DNA from: Cristatella mucedo | Lineage: Eukaryota; Bryozoa; Phylactolaemata; Cristatellidae | Assembly (NCBI GenBank): GCA_009760855.2 | Contig: WPIO01000094.1 | Span: forward strand, 1,444,501-1,508,500 | Direction: 5' to 3' | Length of the DNA: 64,000 nucleotides | Shown: positions 21,426 to 33,309 of the stretch, piece after piece | Numbering within the stretch: the stretch's first letter is position 1 | How the letters are laid out: the number at the start of each line of letters is the position of its first letter | Made by a program: the position numbers and the translations under genes | Notes under the pieces: model-generated | Told to the model about the DNA's origin: nothing | Database searches by the model: none | The model's input: the letters and a program-made list of their open reading frames with translations, nothing else

Positions 21426-21934
21426 CGCAGATGGAAATCCCGGCTCTGCCCCAGCTAGCCACCGTCGTTCATATAACTCAGTGAAGAGCAAGTGAGTAGC
21501 ATAGCTGAAACGGTAGGGTGGCCTCGAAAGTGAAAGTGAAGTCATCGTGGGTGGCACAAGCAAAGATCAAAATGGAAGTTCGTCTAGCAGTAGAGAGTTC
21601 ATGAAGTGCAAGCTTCTGTCGATAGCAGTCTCTAATTCAAGGAAAGGAGACAGCTCTCTTATTGCCCAGCGGGAACCTCAGTGCATGAAAAGAATGGCAC
21701 ATCAGGTCAGGTCAGGTCAGGTATTATCAGGTCAGCTCACGTCAGCTAGGTTAGGGGGGGAGCTGCATTCAAAATGGCAGAGTGTGTTAGGTTACGACAT
21801 TGTGAGAACCGTGACCAATCGCTTCTTTGTTTGCTAAAAAAGCACTAGGCTAAATTTACTTTGATTTAGAAACCAAACGAGCTGCAAAATTCAGTATCAG
21901 CTGTAGCGGCCCAGCTAATCACCCAGACAGGTTT

Positions 21935-22455
21935 AATGATAATAATAATAATGTACTTGATGAAGCGCCCTTAGAAAACTTAATCTCTTTCCAGGCGCTT
22001 TACATTTGCTGCAAAGGGAAATGCAATTAAATGGTAAGTAAATCATGCTTGAAAAACAAACAAAATGAATAACATGGTTAGGGGTTATATGCACAGGGTC
22101 AGTATGCAAATGTGGTTAGTGGCAGCATGCACAGTGTCAGCATGCATAAGCACGTGAAGGACGAATCACAGGAACCCACTAAATGTTGTCCTAAATAGGT
22201 GCGTTTTTAAGTTCCTTTTAAATGTCGTCAGGTCAGGGGATGTTCTGACGCAGGTCGGGAGGGAGTTCCAGGCTTTGGTAGCATACAAACTAAATACACG
22301 ATCTCCAAAGGATTTGAGGTTTGTAAGAGGTATTTCTAGACTGCTGGATTCCAAAAAGCGGGTGGTACGATGCTTGGCCTGATGGAGGAGTATGTCGGAG
22401 AGAGAGGCTGGAGCCATAGAATGAAGGGACCTAAAAGTGAGCGACAAAACATTTG
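21935..22455 (-). mobile_element. LINE family I 3' end
   Basis: AAT tail, hairpin, 3'UTR and about 250 bp of RT C-terminal coding (TFRSLHSMAPA; AWNSLPTCVRTSPDLTTFK) open from 22465 to 22166. 5'-truncated. Confidence 0.9.
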
Positions 22456-22459
22456 ACGT

Positions 22460-24240
22460 AAGCATACTGCCCGAGCCATTTCTCAGTGAAAGCCGAGGTA
22501 CTTGGAGTTGAGTCTAAAGGGCTACATTTACCCTGCCATTGCGGTAAGAAGCCCATACACCTGAACAGGTGTAGGAAATATGATGACGAGGCACGAAGGC
22601 ATTGCAATGAATGTGAATCTGTCTCGTCCAGCGATCGCCAAAGAGCGAATACCAAATAACGGACGCCAGAAGGCTGCCGTGAAAGTGAAATTAATCGTTA
22701 AAAGAGCTTTTTGTGCTCTATTTTTCACATTCTAGCTGCTGATTTCCACCTGCAGAAGGAGAGATGTGCTCATTTTAATCAAGTATGTTTTTGAGGATTA
22801 TTCCTCCAACTTGGACTTCTTGGCAGGGCATAAATAGAGAAATGTGTTTTTGCCCGGTGACTGCGAAAGGTTCGCAAGTGTCGTGGACTCACGAGCACTA
22901 GACAGACATGCAAATAAAAGCAAACGGATTAACTACCCGCGTCTTAGGCTAGAGGTGCGGTGCGGACGACGCGAGGCGAAGAGAGATAGTTGGCTCGAGC
23001 TCTGTCTGCGGCAGAAGCAACCCTGCGAAACGAAGCTGCTCTACGAGTGCCTTGCGGCAATCAGAGGGAACTCCAGTGGCGGCCCTTCAGCTGCATGAAC
23101 GAGTCCATTCTATACATAAGGCTAATGCTAATCGTAGCAGTACGACTCATTATGAGCGAAGGGGAAAATACCTTTGAGCATGATTCACGCATGCTAGAAA
23201 AGATTAATGCGTAAGGAAGCATTGGTTACAGATAGAATGCGAAATTTCAGCATGCACACGCTTACAAAGGACGATTCGTATCTGTGGAGCAAAGTTTTCT
23301 ATGAAAAGTTTGATGCCACCTAGAACACCAGTCGGCGAGTCAGTGAATGGTTCACTATATAAGTCGGGCAGCGATTTCCAGTGTACAAGAGAGCACACGA
23401 GCGGATGATATTGTGGCGATCAAAGGATTCGGAGTGAGGTAAGTGTGCAGCCACGTGCCGTCAGTCAGAAGAGCAGTTAATACCGGAGGAGGTAGTGCAG
23501 ACGGGCTAAACTTAGCAGGAGAGCAGAAGTGGCTCAGTAGGTAGTAACTGAGCGTCGTAGTCGCTCGGCTGCTCGGTGCAGAACAAGTACAGGTCGGCGA
23601 GATTCGGTGAAACGTGGCATCTGCATCTAGCACGACAGAATCCACAACGGTACTTAAGTTTTCGCCTTTAATTATCCATGCACATCCTTTCACTGGCGGC
23701 AAGCGGACAGCCTACCCTGGTGACATCTTTATGAGCAAATTGTCAAGACCGTCTCCCGGTTGTGGATTAGCATCGAAGTTTTGCTGTGCAGCGTTCTCAA
23801 ATGTGGTTCGGTTAAATATGGCCAGGACAGCCCCATCAGTTAGTGTGCTACTGGGGGCTGCTGGGAGTTTTGGACTGCACGTTGCCACTGAATATTTGAA
23901 TCTCCCGACGAATAGATAAAGAGGACAGCTCCATGTTGCTTTTATTTAGGATAAAATGAGCCCCCCATGCAGGAAAATATTGCACCTTTAGCTGTACTCG
24001 TCAAATTGGCTTTCTTTATTTTTAGATGACTGCAATCGATAATGGGCTCAATTAGGTTCAGGTAGGTCGTGTCAGGTAGGTCGTGATAGGTTATGCTGGC
24101 TGAGATTGTGTGCGAATGGTAAAGAGGCGGGTGCCGTAAGGCTACCAGATCTTGCTTCCTGACTGCGTTACAAAATAGAAACTGCACCAACTGTCAGGCG
24201 AGCAGCGCTCGGTGAGTCCACACGTATCTGAGCGATCCAG
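22460..24240. other. Intron A1-A2 segment, mostly unrecognised
   Basis: A short LINE-like stretch (AGGTCGGCGAGATTCGGTGAAACGTGGC) lies near 23590-23630, minus strand. Otherwise no exon or repeat is recognised. Confidence 0.4.
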
Positions 24241-24277
24241 CTGACCTTTCGCGAAGTCGTCCTAGACGGCTACTTAC

Positions 24278-24410
24278 AGCACGCGTTACACTCGCTGGAA
24301 ATAGGCTGGTTCGAACCGATAGCTTCCAAGGAACCTGGTGAAACCACAAGCACCAGCAGAAATGTCAGCAGCACGGTACCACAAGGTCGTGAAAACATCA
24401 GCGACAACAT
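24278..24410 (-). CDS. Receptor paralog A exon A1: start codon and signal peptide
   Basis: 133 nt from ATG to T|GTAAGT, phase 1 out, joining in frame to A2. It reads MLSLMFSRPCGTVLLTFLLV, then LVVSPGSLEA: a basic residue, a hydrophobic core and a small-residue site near SLEA, a classical secretory signal. Ten codons of mature N terminus follow, with two Cys. It abuts the CpG-rich flank at 24.4-25.3 kb, the expected place for a promoter. The start was chosen as the first ATG in the signal-peptide frame; an out-of-frame ATG lies 5 nt upstream. Confidence 0.85.
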
Positions 24411-24415
24411 GGCAT
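24398..24415 (-). promoter_or_regulatory. Overlapping upstream ORF at the paralog A start
   Basis: ATGCCATGTTGTCGCTGA: a 5-codon ORF whose ATG is 5 nt before the receptor ATG, in another frame, ending inside the receptor frame. Both ATGs have G at -3. Confidence 0.6.
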
Positions 24416-24419
24416 CCCG

Positions 24420-24828
24420 CGATCGACTTAGTAGGAGCGCTGTGTCCTCGACCTTCCTGGCTGCTGGTTAAGAGATCGAGAACGGGTGGTCTGCGCCGAC
24501 TGCGTCTGTAAAAGCAATCGGCGTCTTCCGGGCAGATTCCAGTGCGCGCATCGAGAGCTCCGGCGCTCCGGCTTAGCGTAGCGCAGCCAGCGGGCGGGCT
24601 GTGCTGGCCGACCGGTCCGTGCTTTCCAGCTAGCGGCTACTACGATGAGTGGCGGAGCGCTCCAAGCGGCTGCAGCTCGGGCCCAGGCCCGTAACGCAAT
24701 GGCGAAGCCGCGCTTGGCAGTGCTAACGAGCGCTACGTCTCCTACACCCTTATCTGATAACTGCACACTCGCGCTCACTCGCAGTGCCTAGGGGCGCCCA
24801 GGCGCTGCACTCGCTGCCCGGGCAGCGG

Positions 24829-24859
<31 letters not shown>

Positions 24860-25310
24860 GGCGCTTCCTGCGTAACGTCTATCGCAGCGGTCGACTGCCG
24901 GCCAACTCGCGTGGCACGAGACTCCCGGCGGCGTAGCGTGGCTCGCGCGACGTCTGCGTCCATCGGGTGCGTGAGTACGGCCCTCGGCGTGTGCTTTTCT
25001 CCTCCTCCTGCAGCTGCCGACTCGACAGCCGTCGGCTCATGCCCGTTCCCGCGCGCGCGCGCGGGCACGTGATTCTAGCGGCATCGCAGCTGCGCAAGTG
25101 CGTGCGGCTCGTGGCTCCTTCGAAATGCACGCCCTTCCTGCGACTCGCATGCTTGTTGGTGTCTGCTTTGCGCTTCGCTCGTTGGCGACATCGATGCGCT
25201 CGGCCGGTCGCATGGCGACGCTACTTCTTCCGGTTTGAAGAGAGAAGGGAGCCGCGCATGGCGCCAGTGGACCGGAATTCGAAGCGACACTACCGCCTCT
25301 ACGTGTGCAC
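24420..25310 (-). promoter_or_regulatory. CpG-rich 5' flank (probable promoter) of paralog A
   Basis: The most GC- and CpG-dense stretch of the window, directly upstream of exon A1. It includes a GGC/GCC trinucleotide run at about 24825-24868 and a GCGCGCGCGCGC run near 25055-25068. Open frames here are a by-product of GC richness. No TATA box is apparent next to A1. Promoter function is inferred from position and CpG density. Confidence 0.6.
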
Positions 25311-25449
25311 TTACAATTAAGTTTCTAAATAGTTTAACGGCAACGTCACTAGACAGAGGCCCGCTAAGGAGAGGCCTGTGTGACTCGTACGGCCTGAGCT
25401 TTCAAATGGTTGACCGCTGTCGAGAGCTGGAAAGCATGACTTGCCCCTC

Positions 25450-25572
25450 TGGCAAGGCCCGGTGGCTAAAGTGCTTGCTTTCGAATAAGGTCAAGGTTAG
25501 CGTAGTTTGTGACTGAGTTCATGGGCTCGAGCCCCTGTGTGAAGTGCCTGATTATAGATAAATAATAATGAT
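25450..25572 (+). mobile_element. SINE S2
   Basis: Head GGCCCGGTGGCTAAAGTGCTTGC and box B ATGGGCTCGAGCCCC, tail GTGAAGTGCCTGATTATAGATAAATAATAATG. It runs directly into a LINE tail. Confidence 0.7.
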
Positions 25573-25640
25573 AAAAACACACTTGATAAAGCCCCCTCAG
25601 AAAACCCAATCTCTTTCTAGACGCTTTACATTGTATGCCA
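25573..25640 (-). mobile_element. LINE family I tail-only insertion
   Basis: AAAAACACACTTGATAAAGC, CCCCTCAGAAAACCCAATC and AGACGCTTTACATTG. Confidence 0.75.
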
Positions 25641-25744
25641 AGTTCTCTTCGGGCTTTGGAATAATATTAATAATACATTTTCGCCTACTGAAATAGAGCG
25701 CTCTCATGTGCATTCGTATTCGTTGCACAATTCTTCCAAAAACC

Positions 25745-26352
25745 AAAGTTCTTGCGAACATCGTATACGGTTTCAAATGACCACATCAGCTTCAAGGTCA
25801 AGTCTGCCTACTTTCAGCGACGTAACCTTGCTAAAGTTCGGGCTTGTTTCCATAAGAATACCACATCTAAGTTGGTCCATGCATTTGTGACATCCCGTCT
25901 TGACTTCTATAACTCACGGCTTGCTGGCCTACCGGCATGTGCAATCAGGCGATTACTGCAGGTGCAAAACTACGCAGCAAGGCTTGTCTGTCGTGAGCGT
26001 CCCAGTTGCCACATCACACTACTCGCCGACCTGTACTGGCTACCAGTCAAGCAATGGATTGACTTCAAGGTTTTGTCGCTCACTTTTAGGTCACTTCATT
26101 CTTTGGCTCCAGCCTATCTCTCAGATCTACTCACCCCACCAGGCCAAGCATCATCGTACCACCCACTTTTCGGAATCCAACAGTTTACCAATACCTCGCA
26201 CAAACCTCAAATCCTTTGGAAACCGAGCATTTAGTTCGTATGCTTCCAAAGCCTGGAACTCCCTCCCGACCTGCGTCAGAACATCTCCTGACCTGACCAC
26301 ATTTAAAAATAACTTTAAAACACCTATTTAGGACAGCATTTAGTGGGTCTCT
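25745..26352 (+). pseudogene. LINE family I RT fragment, split by a family II insertion
   Basis: Plus strand, thumb and C-terminal region (KSAYFQRRNLAKVRACFHKN; LPACAIRRLLQVQN; AWNSLPTCVRTS) with a shift near 26150. It stops at GTGGGTCTCTGTGAC; the expected continuation (TTCGTCCTTGATGTGCTTATG) resumes at 27175 after a family II copy. Confidence 0.85.
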
Positions 26353-26394
26353 GTGACCATCACCACGTGCTTGAAATGTATGTGTCTTTTTCAA

Positions 26395-27174
26395 CAGCTG
26401 CCTTAATTTCAAAAGCTTCATTCAGAAGTCTGCCTCTACAGCTAGCCAGCACATCCGATCCCTATCCAAGATTAGGAGGTGTCTCCCACAGTGGCTTGTA
26501 AAATATTTAACTAGCTCCTTAGTTCTGTTTCGGCTTGACTATTGTAATTCCCTTTTGGTTGGGCTGCGAAAGAAAGCTATTATGCCACTGCAGCGGACTT
26601 TGAATATGGCTGCAAGGCTAGTCTTCAAGTCCCAGCTGTTTGAGCACGTGTCTCCTTTGCTAAAAGAGCTAGGATAGATGCCGGTTGAGCAACTGATACA
26701 GAGCAAAGTTCTTACGCTGACCCACTAGGCCCGCCACGGCTTGGCTCCTTCCTACCTAGCTGAGCTGCTGCATCAGTTTCAGCCTGTTCGTGCCCTCAGG
26801 TCCTGTGTGGACAATACATTAGCTGTCCCATTCCTCAGCTTAAAGACCGTTGGCGACAGAAGCTTTAGCTCTGCAGGTCCTAGACTGTGGAACTCGCTTC
26901 CACAATTCTTACGCAACGACAACTACTCTCCTACTGCCGACTATGGCACATCCTTTTCAGCGGTCCTGAACTGCTACTTCTATGCTACTCACTACCTCAA
27001 CTGCTCTCCTGACTCTGCTATGCTTCCCACTTTTTCTTTGTTGTGTGAGACGAAGTCCGTTGGCTACCGAATGCGTACCGAAAGCCGTTTAGGCTGTGAG
27101 TGGGCTACACAAAATTCTCCTGCGTAACAGCCACATGGTCTTTATGACTTTGTGGAGTCACAGACGGAGATACA
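26395..27174 (+). pseudogene. LINE family II, 3' part
   Basis: A second L2/CR1-like family, inserted in the family I copy. It encodes FRLDYCNSLLVGL, MAPSYLAELLHQFQPVRALR and RSFSSAGPRLWNSLP, then a 3'UTR with GTGGGCTACACAAAATTCTC and GGTCTTTATGACTTTGTGGA, ending CAGACGGAGATACAT. A TAG replaces a sense codon at 26727-26729 (upstream ORF broken). Confidence 0.85.
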
Positions 27175-27400
27175 TTCGTCCTTGATGTGCTTATGCGTGC
27201 TGACACTGTACATGCTGCCATCAACTAGATTTGCATGCTGACCCTGTGCATGTCACCCCTAACTAGTTTATTCATGCTGTTTATCAAGCATGATATTACT
27301 CACCATTCAATGGCGTTTCCCTTTGCAGCAAATGCAAAGCGCCTAGGAAGAGATTAAGCTCTCTGGGGGCCCTTTATCAAGTGAATTATTATTATCATTA
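27175..27400 (+). mobile_element. LINE family I 3'UTR, continuation of the copy at 25745
   Basis: TTCGTCCTTGATGTGCTTATGCGTGCTGACACTG to hairpin AAAGCGCCTAGGAAGAGATTAAGCTCTC and ATT tail. Confidence 0.85.
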
Positions 27401-27580
27401 TTATTAAATAAATAAAATAAGTAAATCCTAGCTGATTAAACAGCCTTCTTTTGTATAGCGACAGAAGAGCCTTTACGGCTATCACCACTGTTTGCAGTGG
27501 CGATAAAGGATTGCCCACCGCTGGAATCGAACCCATGGCCTCGGGTCCGAGGTCGTGAAACCAACCGCATTACCTAGTAT
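27401..27580 (-). mobile_element. SINE S1 (tRNA-derived)
   Basis: Minus-strand head TAGGTAATGCGGTTGGTTTC (box A side) and box B GGGTTCGATTCC, then GGCAATCCTTTATCGCCACTGCAAACAGTGGTGATAGCCGTAAAG and an AATAAT tail. Confidence 0.75.
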
Positions 27581-27581
27581 T

Positions 27582-29065
27582 ATTAATTTGATAGAGCACC
27601 CCTAGAGATCCCCATCTCTTCACAAGCAATTTAAATTTGCTGGAAAGGGAAGGAAACAGAATTTAATGGTTAATGGTAGCGTACTCAATAAACAACACGA
27701 ATAACATGGTTAGTGGTGACATGCACAGGGCAGCAGGCAAGTACGGCTAGTGGCAGCATGCACAGTATCACCGCACATAAGCACATAAAGGTCGAATCCC
27801 AGAGAGTCACGACATGCTGTGAAAAATATATGTTTTTAGTTTACTTTTAATTGTGGAAAAATCAGATGTCGTGACCAAGTCGGGAGTGATTTCCAGTTTT
27901 TGGGAGCACACGAACTGAAGGCACGGTCTTCAAAGGATTTGAGGTTCGTACGAGGTATAGGTAACCAGTCTGATTCCAAAAGTGAGTGGTACGATGCTTA
28001 ACCGGATAGGTCAGTAGATCCAATAGTCGGACTAATGCCAAAGAATGAAGGGACCTAGAACTGAGTGATAAAGCCTTGAATAATAATAGTAATAGTAACC
28101 TTGATAAAGCACCCCTAGAGAACTCAATCTCTTTCTAGGCGCTTTAGCCGATGCGTTGCGTGACTTGGAGCCAGTGCAGGTTGGCAAGAAGTTGTGGGAA
28201 AACGGCGAACTGAAAACTAGCAACTGCGAGGCTTATGACAGACAAGCCTAGCTGTAATTTTTTGCACCAGCTGTGAGCACCTGAATGCTCAGGCCGGTAG
28301 ACCAACAAGCAGTGGGTTGGAGAATGAAGACGGGATGTCATAAATGCATGGACCGATTTAGATGTGATGTCCATGTCTAAACAGGCCCGAGTTTCAGAAA
28401 TTTTACGTAGCTAAAAGTAGGCAGACTTCATTGTGAAGCTGATGTAATCGTCCAAGGAAAGTTCACTTTGAAATATGACGCCTAAACTTCGTGTAGATAC
28501 AACAGGATATGTGCTCGCACAGCCAATTTTGAGCGTTAGAATTTCCAATTTCTGAATCACACTTATTTTTCCCATAACTAGTAAGTTGATTTAAAAATCG
28601 TTCAATTTAAGAAAGCTTACTGCCATCCATGTGCGGATGTCGTCAATAAATGCAGCAAGAGAGTCGAAAGTATTCGACTTGCTGGACGGCTGGGAGGGAT
28701 CAAAGCAGCAATACAGCTGACTGTCATTTGCATAGAATTGAAAGCCTAGATTGTGCCTGGCAATCACATCGACAAAAGGGAGAGTATTAACCGTGACAAG
28801 AATCTAATCAAGTGCATACCCCTGAGGTACTCCATTTTTAAGAGGTTCCTCGCATGACCTTTGTCAATTCACATCAATACTCTGGTGTCTCCCACTGAGA
28901 TAGGACCTAAATCATTGCAATTCAGTTTCGGCGATGCCCAGGCGAGATCAGAGGGGCTCACGGAGAACTTGGTGTTCGATAGTATCTAAAGCTGCCGAAA
29001 GATAGAAAAAAACAAGCAGAGATACTCTACCTAAGTCTGCACTCCTAAGTAGGTGTGGTAGCTCC
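27582..29065 (-). pseudogene. LINE family I, long decayed copy with internal tail insertion
   Basis: Minus-strand copy from tail and hairpin (27590-27650) to RT palm (about 29060). YADD region at 28720-28735 reads through a substituted site. A separate about 65-bp family tail (28080-28146) is inserted inside it. Confidence 0.85.
28080..28146 (-). mobile_element. LINE family I tail-only insertion inside another copy
   Basis: TAATAATAGTAATAGTAACC tail plus hairpin and nothing else, interrupting the host copy between CCTTGAA and the sequence that normally follows. Confidence 0.8.
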
Positions 29066-29096
29066 ACGGAGTGCTTAGCTCATTTACATATACATC

Positions 29097-29098
29097 AA

Positions 29099-29129
<31 letters not shown>

Positions 29130-29138
29130 GTATATATC

Positions 29139-29219
<81 letters not shown>

Positions 29220-29222
29220 ATG
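29097..29222. repeat. Compound (CT)n(TA)n(GT)n microsatellite
   Basis: CTCTCT, then TATATA with short interruptions, then about 58 bp of GT. Confidence 0.95.
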
Positions 29223-29229
29223 TGTATGC

Positions 29230-30585
29230 TTGAGTTTCCAGAGGCACTGAATACTTCTGCACTAAGCTATGCTGGTCTGGTCACACTACTCATCAGCCGC
29301 TAAGCCTTAAAGGGCGGCTAATAACTTAGTGTGGGTAACACCGATGCAAGTGGATACACGCCGATGGTAACGAATTACGACAGCACCAAAGAACTACCAT
29401 ATCTCACAATAAAAACTCCATATTCACAGCGTAAGGTGGTATTTTAGCCGGCAAGATATGAATACAAGCGTTCAGCACCCCAGCGTCAAGATTTCTTCAT
29501 CACGTAGCACTGCAGTGACGTTAGTGTGTAACATGGGCATGCTGTTCCCAAATGACATGTAATTCGATCAATGCATGAGATCCTCCACTGTTACTTGTCT
29601 GCCTACTTTTAGCTACGGATAATTGCCTACATTGGCCTGCTTAAATAAGAGCGCGATAGATGAACGTAGTTGACGCGATTTGAAATCGCCCACAGAAAAT
29701 AGAAATTCATCTATTCACGGCAATTAGCCGATGCTAATGGACATCTGTTGCCAGTTCAAAATTCCGGTCTTTTGCGATTGGTGTAGATGAAGCAGATTCA
29801 CAGAATTCTTGTTAACAGTTAAGTCATTTCAAGACCCTCCATATGGGTCGCTGCACTCGCTTTCCTCAGCAGTCTGACCAATCCGTCTTTCTTGGATCCC
29901 TGTGTGCAACTCGCTCTTCAACCACGGCTGAAACTCACGGCTGCATCTACGAGCATTGCCTCAACACTATAGCTTTGAATCACTCAAGTCTCAGCGGAAG
30001 AAGAATCTGTTCCAGTTGACCTTTTCAATCGGCCCACTCGAACTGGTTCTGTGACATATCCTTGATTTTACGTGATATGGTCTTTTTTGCCGCTGTGCGC
30101 TTTAGCTTCGCTTACTCGCACACGATGAAGTGATTTCAGCTAACACGATTATATATATATTTTTATAATACACATTATTTAGTATAATTATTATATATTG
30201 TTATTATTATTAATAACAATAATTACTATTTACTTAATAATGAATATTATGATTATTCTTACTAGAAAGGTTCTGCTTACTGCGACCGCCTGAGTGCCTT
30301 TCTCGCTTGGTTAAACTTGTTGCCTAAGCACTATGCTAGCTTAGTACACGTTCTTGCTAGTCACTGAGCCTTGGATCCAAGCACATCGCTAACTCGAGGC
30401 TATTGTTTCTCTGGCAGCGAGTGGTAAACCGCGCGGACGCGGATTTAGATCCTAAAGGGTGCCACACGCATGACGTATTCCCGTTCTTGCTGTGCGCAAG
30501 TACGCGAGACGCTGTAGCGAGCTTAAAAAGAGAGTCGAGTACGCGATGCAACGCGCATGCGCGCTGCCATTACGCAACGACATCT
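29230..30585. other. Intergenic, nothing recognised apart from AT-rich simple sequence
   Basis: TTATTATTA-rich sequence at 30150-30245. A CpG-denser stretch lies at 30400-30590. No gene is supported. Confidence 0.45.
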
Positions 30586-30587
30586 AC

Positions 30588-30842
30588 TCTCCAACTGCCG
30601 ACTATGGAACATCTTTTTCAGCGGTCCTGAACTGCTACTTCTATGCTACTCACTACCTCAACTGCTCTCCTAACTCTGCTATGCTTCCCACTTTCTCTTT
30701 GTTGCGTGAGACGAAGTCTGTTGGCTACCGAATGCGTACCGAAAGCCGCTTAGGCTGTAAGGGCGCTATACAAAACTCTCCTGCGTAACACCCACATGGT
30801 CTTTATGACTTTGTGGAGTTACTGACGGAGATACATTACATT
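30588..30842 (+). mobile_element. LINE family II 3' end
   Basis: CAACGACATCTACTCTCCAACTGCC through GACGGAGATACATTACATTAC. Nearly the same as 26920-27174; one of the youngest-looking family II copies. Confidence 0.85.
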
Positions 30843-30849
30843 ACATTGA

Positions 30850-31925
30850 TCGCGTGTCTGGCGAAGTGCTCTGTCCGTCGCAAGCGTTGGAAGCGCCACG
30901 AACGTCCGGCAGCGGCCGCACACACTGCCGCTGCCGGAACTTGTGACGCCGCCGCTTCCGCCCGAACTGCGGGCGCTCAGCTGTTCGCTTACCGCGAGGG
31001 ATCCGCGAAAATTCACACGAGCAATTGCTCTCAGTTTTTTATGTGACTAATAAAGGCTAGTTTACACTTTCTCGTGATCGAGAAGCTGGTATTAGAAGCG
31101 TGGGCTAGCTGATTACCGAAGGCTTCCGCCAGCTCGGATTGGGAAGAATGAGTAGTGCTAACGCAAAAAAGCGTCAGGACCAAGTGCTTGCATTCTGCAA
31201 TTGACGCCTGAAAACCCAAAAGCACGACTGACGTTTCACTTATATCATTTTCTGGAGCGCTCCCAGTAGTTTCACGTCTTCCGCCTACTCAATGGCGTTG
31301 AGAATAGACGCGGTAAGCATTGAAGATAAATAAGCAATTATGATGAAATCCCATAAAATATCGATGTCAACATGGTTTTCGAGACGTTTGTGTGTAATAC
31401 AGAATAATAAAGTTGCAAAGTGAGTCACTTGTTGGATCACAATATACTTCATTGACAGCGGTGAGCGTTCTTTTCTTTAATTTGTAGTAAGCCTGGATTA
31501 ATTAGGAGGGCATTACGAGTACAGCGGTATTCACGTCCGATAACAGACAGTATTTGCCTAGTAGCAAAATTTATTCACATTCTAAATGTAATCCCTGTCA
31601 GGACAAGATATTATTCATGTCATTGAATTGAGAAGTGGTTTTTGTAAAAAAGAAATATAACGCATCTGGTAAAAAGATTATTGGTTGTGTTTACTTTATC
31701 AATTTGTTAGCAAAATTTTTTACAGAATCCGTGAAATAATATTTTATGTCAAAGGCGTGCCATCATTATATCGGCTGCATCTGCAGTCGGTTCTACCAAC
31801 AATTAGATACAAGTTGCACTGAAGACATAAGCAAGACCTTCTTTATTATAGCTTGGATGAATTAATAACGGAAGCATCTCCTCGCTGTATATGCGAATAC
31901 TAAACGTATGTGAACGCACGCATTG
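30850..31925. other. Intergenic, small CpG-rich patch then AT-rich DNA
   Basis: 30870-31020 is CpG-rich (GGCAGCGGCCGCACACACTG; imperfect inverted repeat GGCAGCGGC/GCCGCTGCC). The rest is unrecognised. Confidence 0.45.
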
Positions 31926-31931
31926 TTCAAT

Positions 31932-31933
<2 letters not shown>

Positions 31934-31970
<37 letters not shown>
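31934..31970. repeat. (TA)n microsatellite
   Basis: About 37 bp, abutting the truncated 5' end of a LINE. Confidence 0.95.
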
Positions 31971-31972
<2 letters not shown>

Positions 31973-33303
31973 ACAGTTCTTCTAGAGCGCCTGTCATCTC
32001 GCCTGGGCATCACTGGCACTGCTCTGCAGTGGTTCAGGTCCTATCTCAGTGGGAGACTCCAGAGTATTGACCTGAATGAACAAAGATCATCTGAAGTACC
32101 TCTGAAATATGGAGTACCTTAGGGATCCGTGCTAGATCCGGTTCTTTTCACGGTTTATACTCTCCGTCTTGCTGATGGGATTGCCAAGCACAATCTAGGC
32201 TTTCACTTCTATGCGGATGACACTCAGTTGTACCTTTGCTTTGATCCCTCCCAGGCTTCGAGCACCTCAAATTCTCTCAACTCACTTGCTGCACGTATTA
32301 ATGACGTCTGCACATGGATGGCAGCAAATTTTCTAAAACTAAATGATGATAAAATTAACTTACTAGTTATGGGCAAACCCAGTGTGATTCAGAAATGGGA
32401 AAGGCGGACGCTCTAAATTGGCTCTACCAGCATATCTCCTGTTGAATCAGCTCGAAATCTAGGTGTCATGTTCCAAAGCCACCTCTCGTTAGACGACCAT
32501 ATCAGCTCCACAGTCAAATCCGCCTATTTTCAGCTTCATGAAATTGCTAAAATTTGGGCTTGTTTAGATAAAGAGACCACGTCCAAGTTGGTTCATGCAT
32601 TCGTGACATCCTGTCTCGACTTCTGAAACTCAATGCTCGCAGGCCTACCGGAATGTGCGATCCGGCGATTGCAGCTGGTGCAAAACTCCCCAGCTAGGCT
32701 TGTCTGTTGTAAGCGTTGCAGTTACCACATCACACCACTTCTAGCTGACCTACACTAGCTACCAGTCAAGCAACGGATTGACTTCAAGGTTTTGTCGCTC
32801 ACTTTTAGGTCCCTTCATTCTTTGGCTCGAGCCTATCGCTCAGATCTACTCCCCCACTAAGCCAAGCATCGTGCCACCTGCTTTTCAGAATCCAACAGTC
32901 TAAAAATAACTCGTAAGAATCTCAAATCCTTTGGAGACCGTGCATTTAGTTTGTATGCTCCCAAAGCCTGGAACTCCCTTCCGACTTGGGTCACAACATC
33001 CCTGACCTGACCACATTTTAAAAGAACTAATAAACACTCTTATTTAAGACAGCGTTTAGTGGGTCCCTGTGATTCTTCCTTCACGTGCTTATGAGCACTG
33101 ACACTGTGCATGCTGCCACTAATCACATTTGCATGCTGACCCTGTGCATGTCACCCTAACAACGTTGTTCATGTTGTTTATCTCGCATTATATTACTCAC
33201 CATTCAATCGCGTTTCCTTTCGCAGCAAATGTAAAGCGCCTAGGAAGAGATTGGGTTATCTGAGGGTGCTTTATCAAGTGCATTATTATTATTATTATTA
33301 TAT
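31973..33303 (+). pseudogene. LINE family I with intact YADD but other lesions
   Basis: Plus strand, from the RT palm (LLERLSSRLGITGTALQWFR) through FHFYADDTQLYLCFDPSQ to the 3' hairpin and ATT tail. CAG to TAG at 32119-32121 breaks the VPQGS motif; another stop follows near 32414; more stops occur in the thumb. Its 5' junction is in the (TA)n tract. Confidence 0.9.
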
Positions 33304-33309
33304 ATACCT

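Noticed and set aside
23355-23702. 115-codon minus-strand ORF in intron A1-A2.
   Set aside because: Includes a LINE fragment, no phase-compatible splice sites seen, no counterpart in paralog B.
24775-25068. 97-codon ORF with a polyproline run.
   Set aside because: Produced by GCC repeats in CpG-rich DNA; open frames exist on both strands and it lies upstream of a better first exon.
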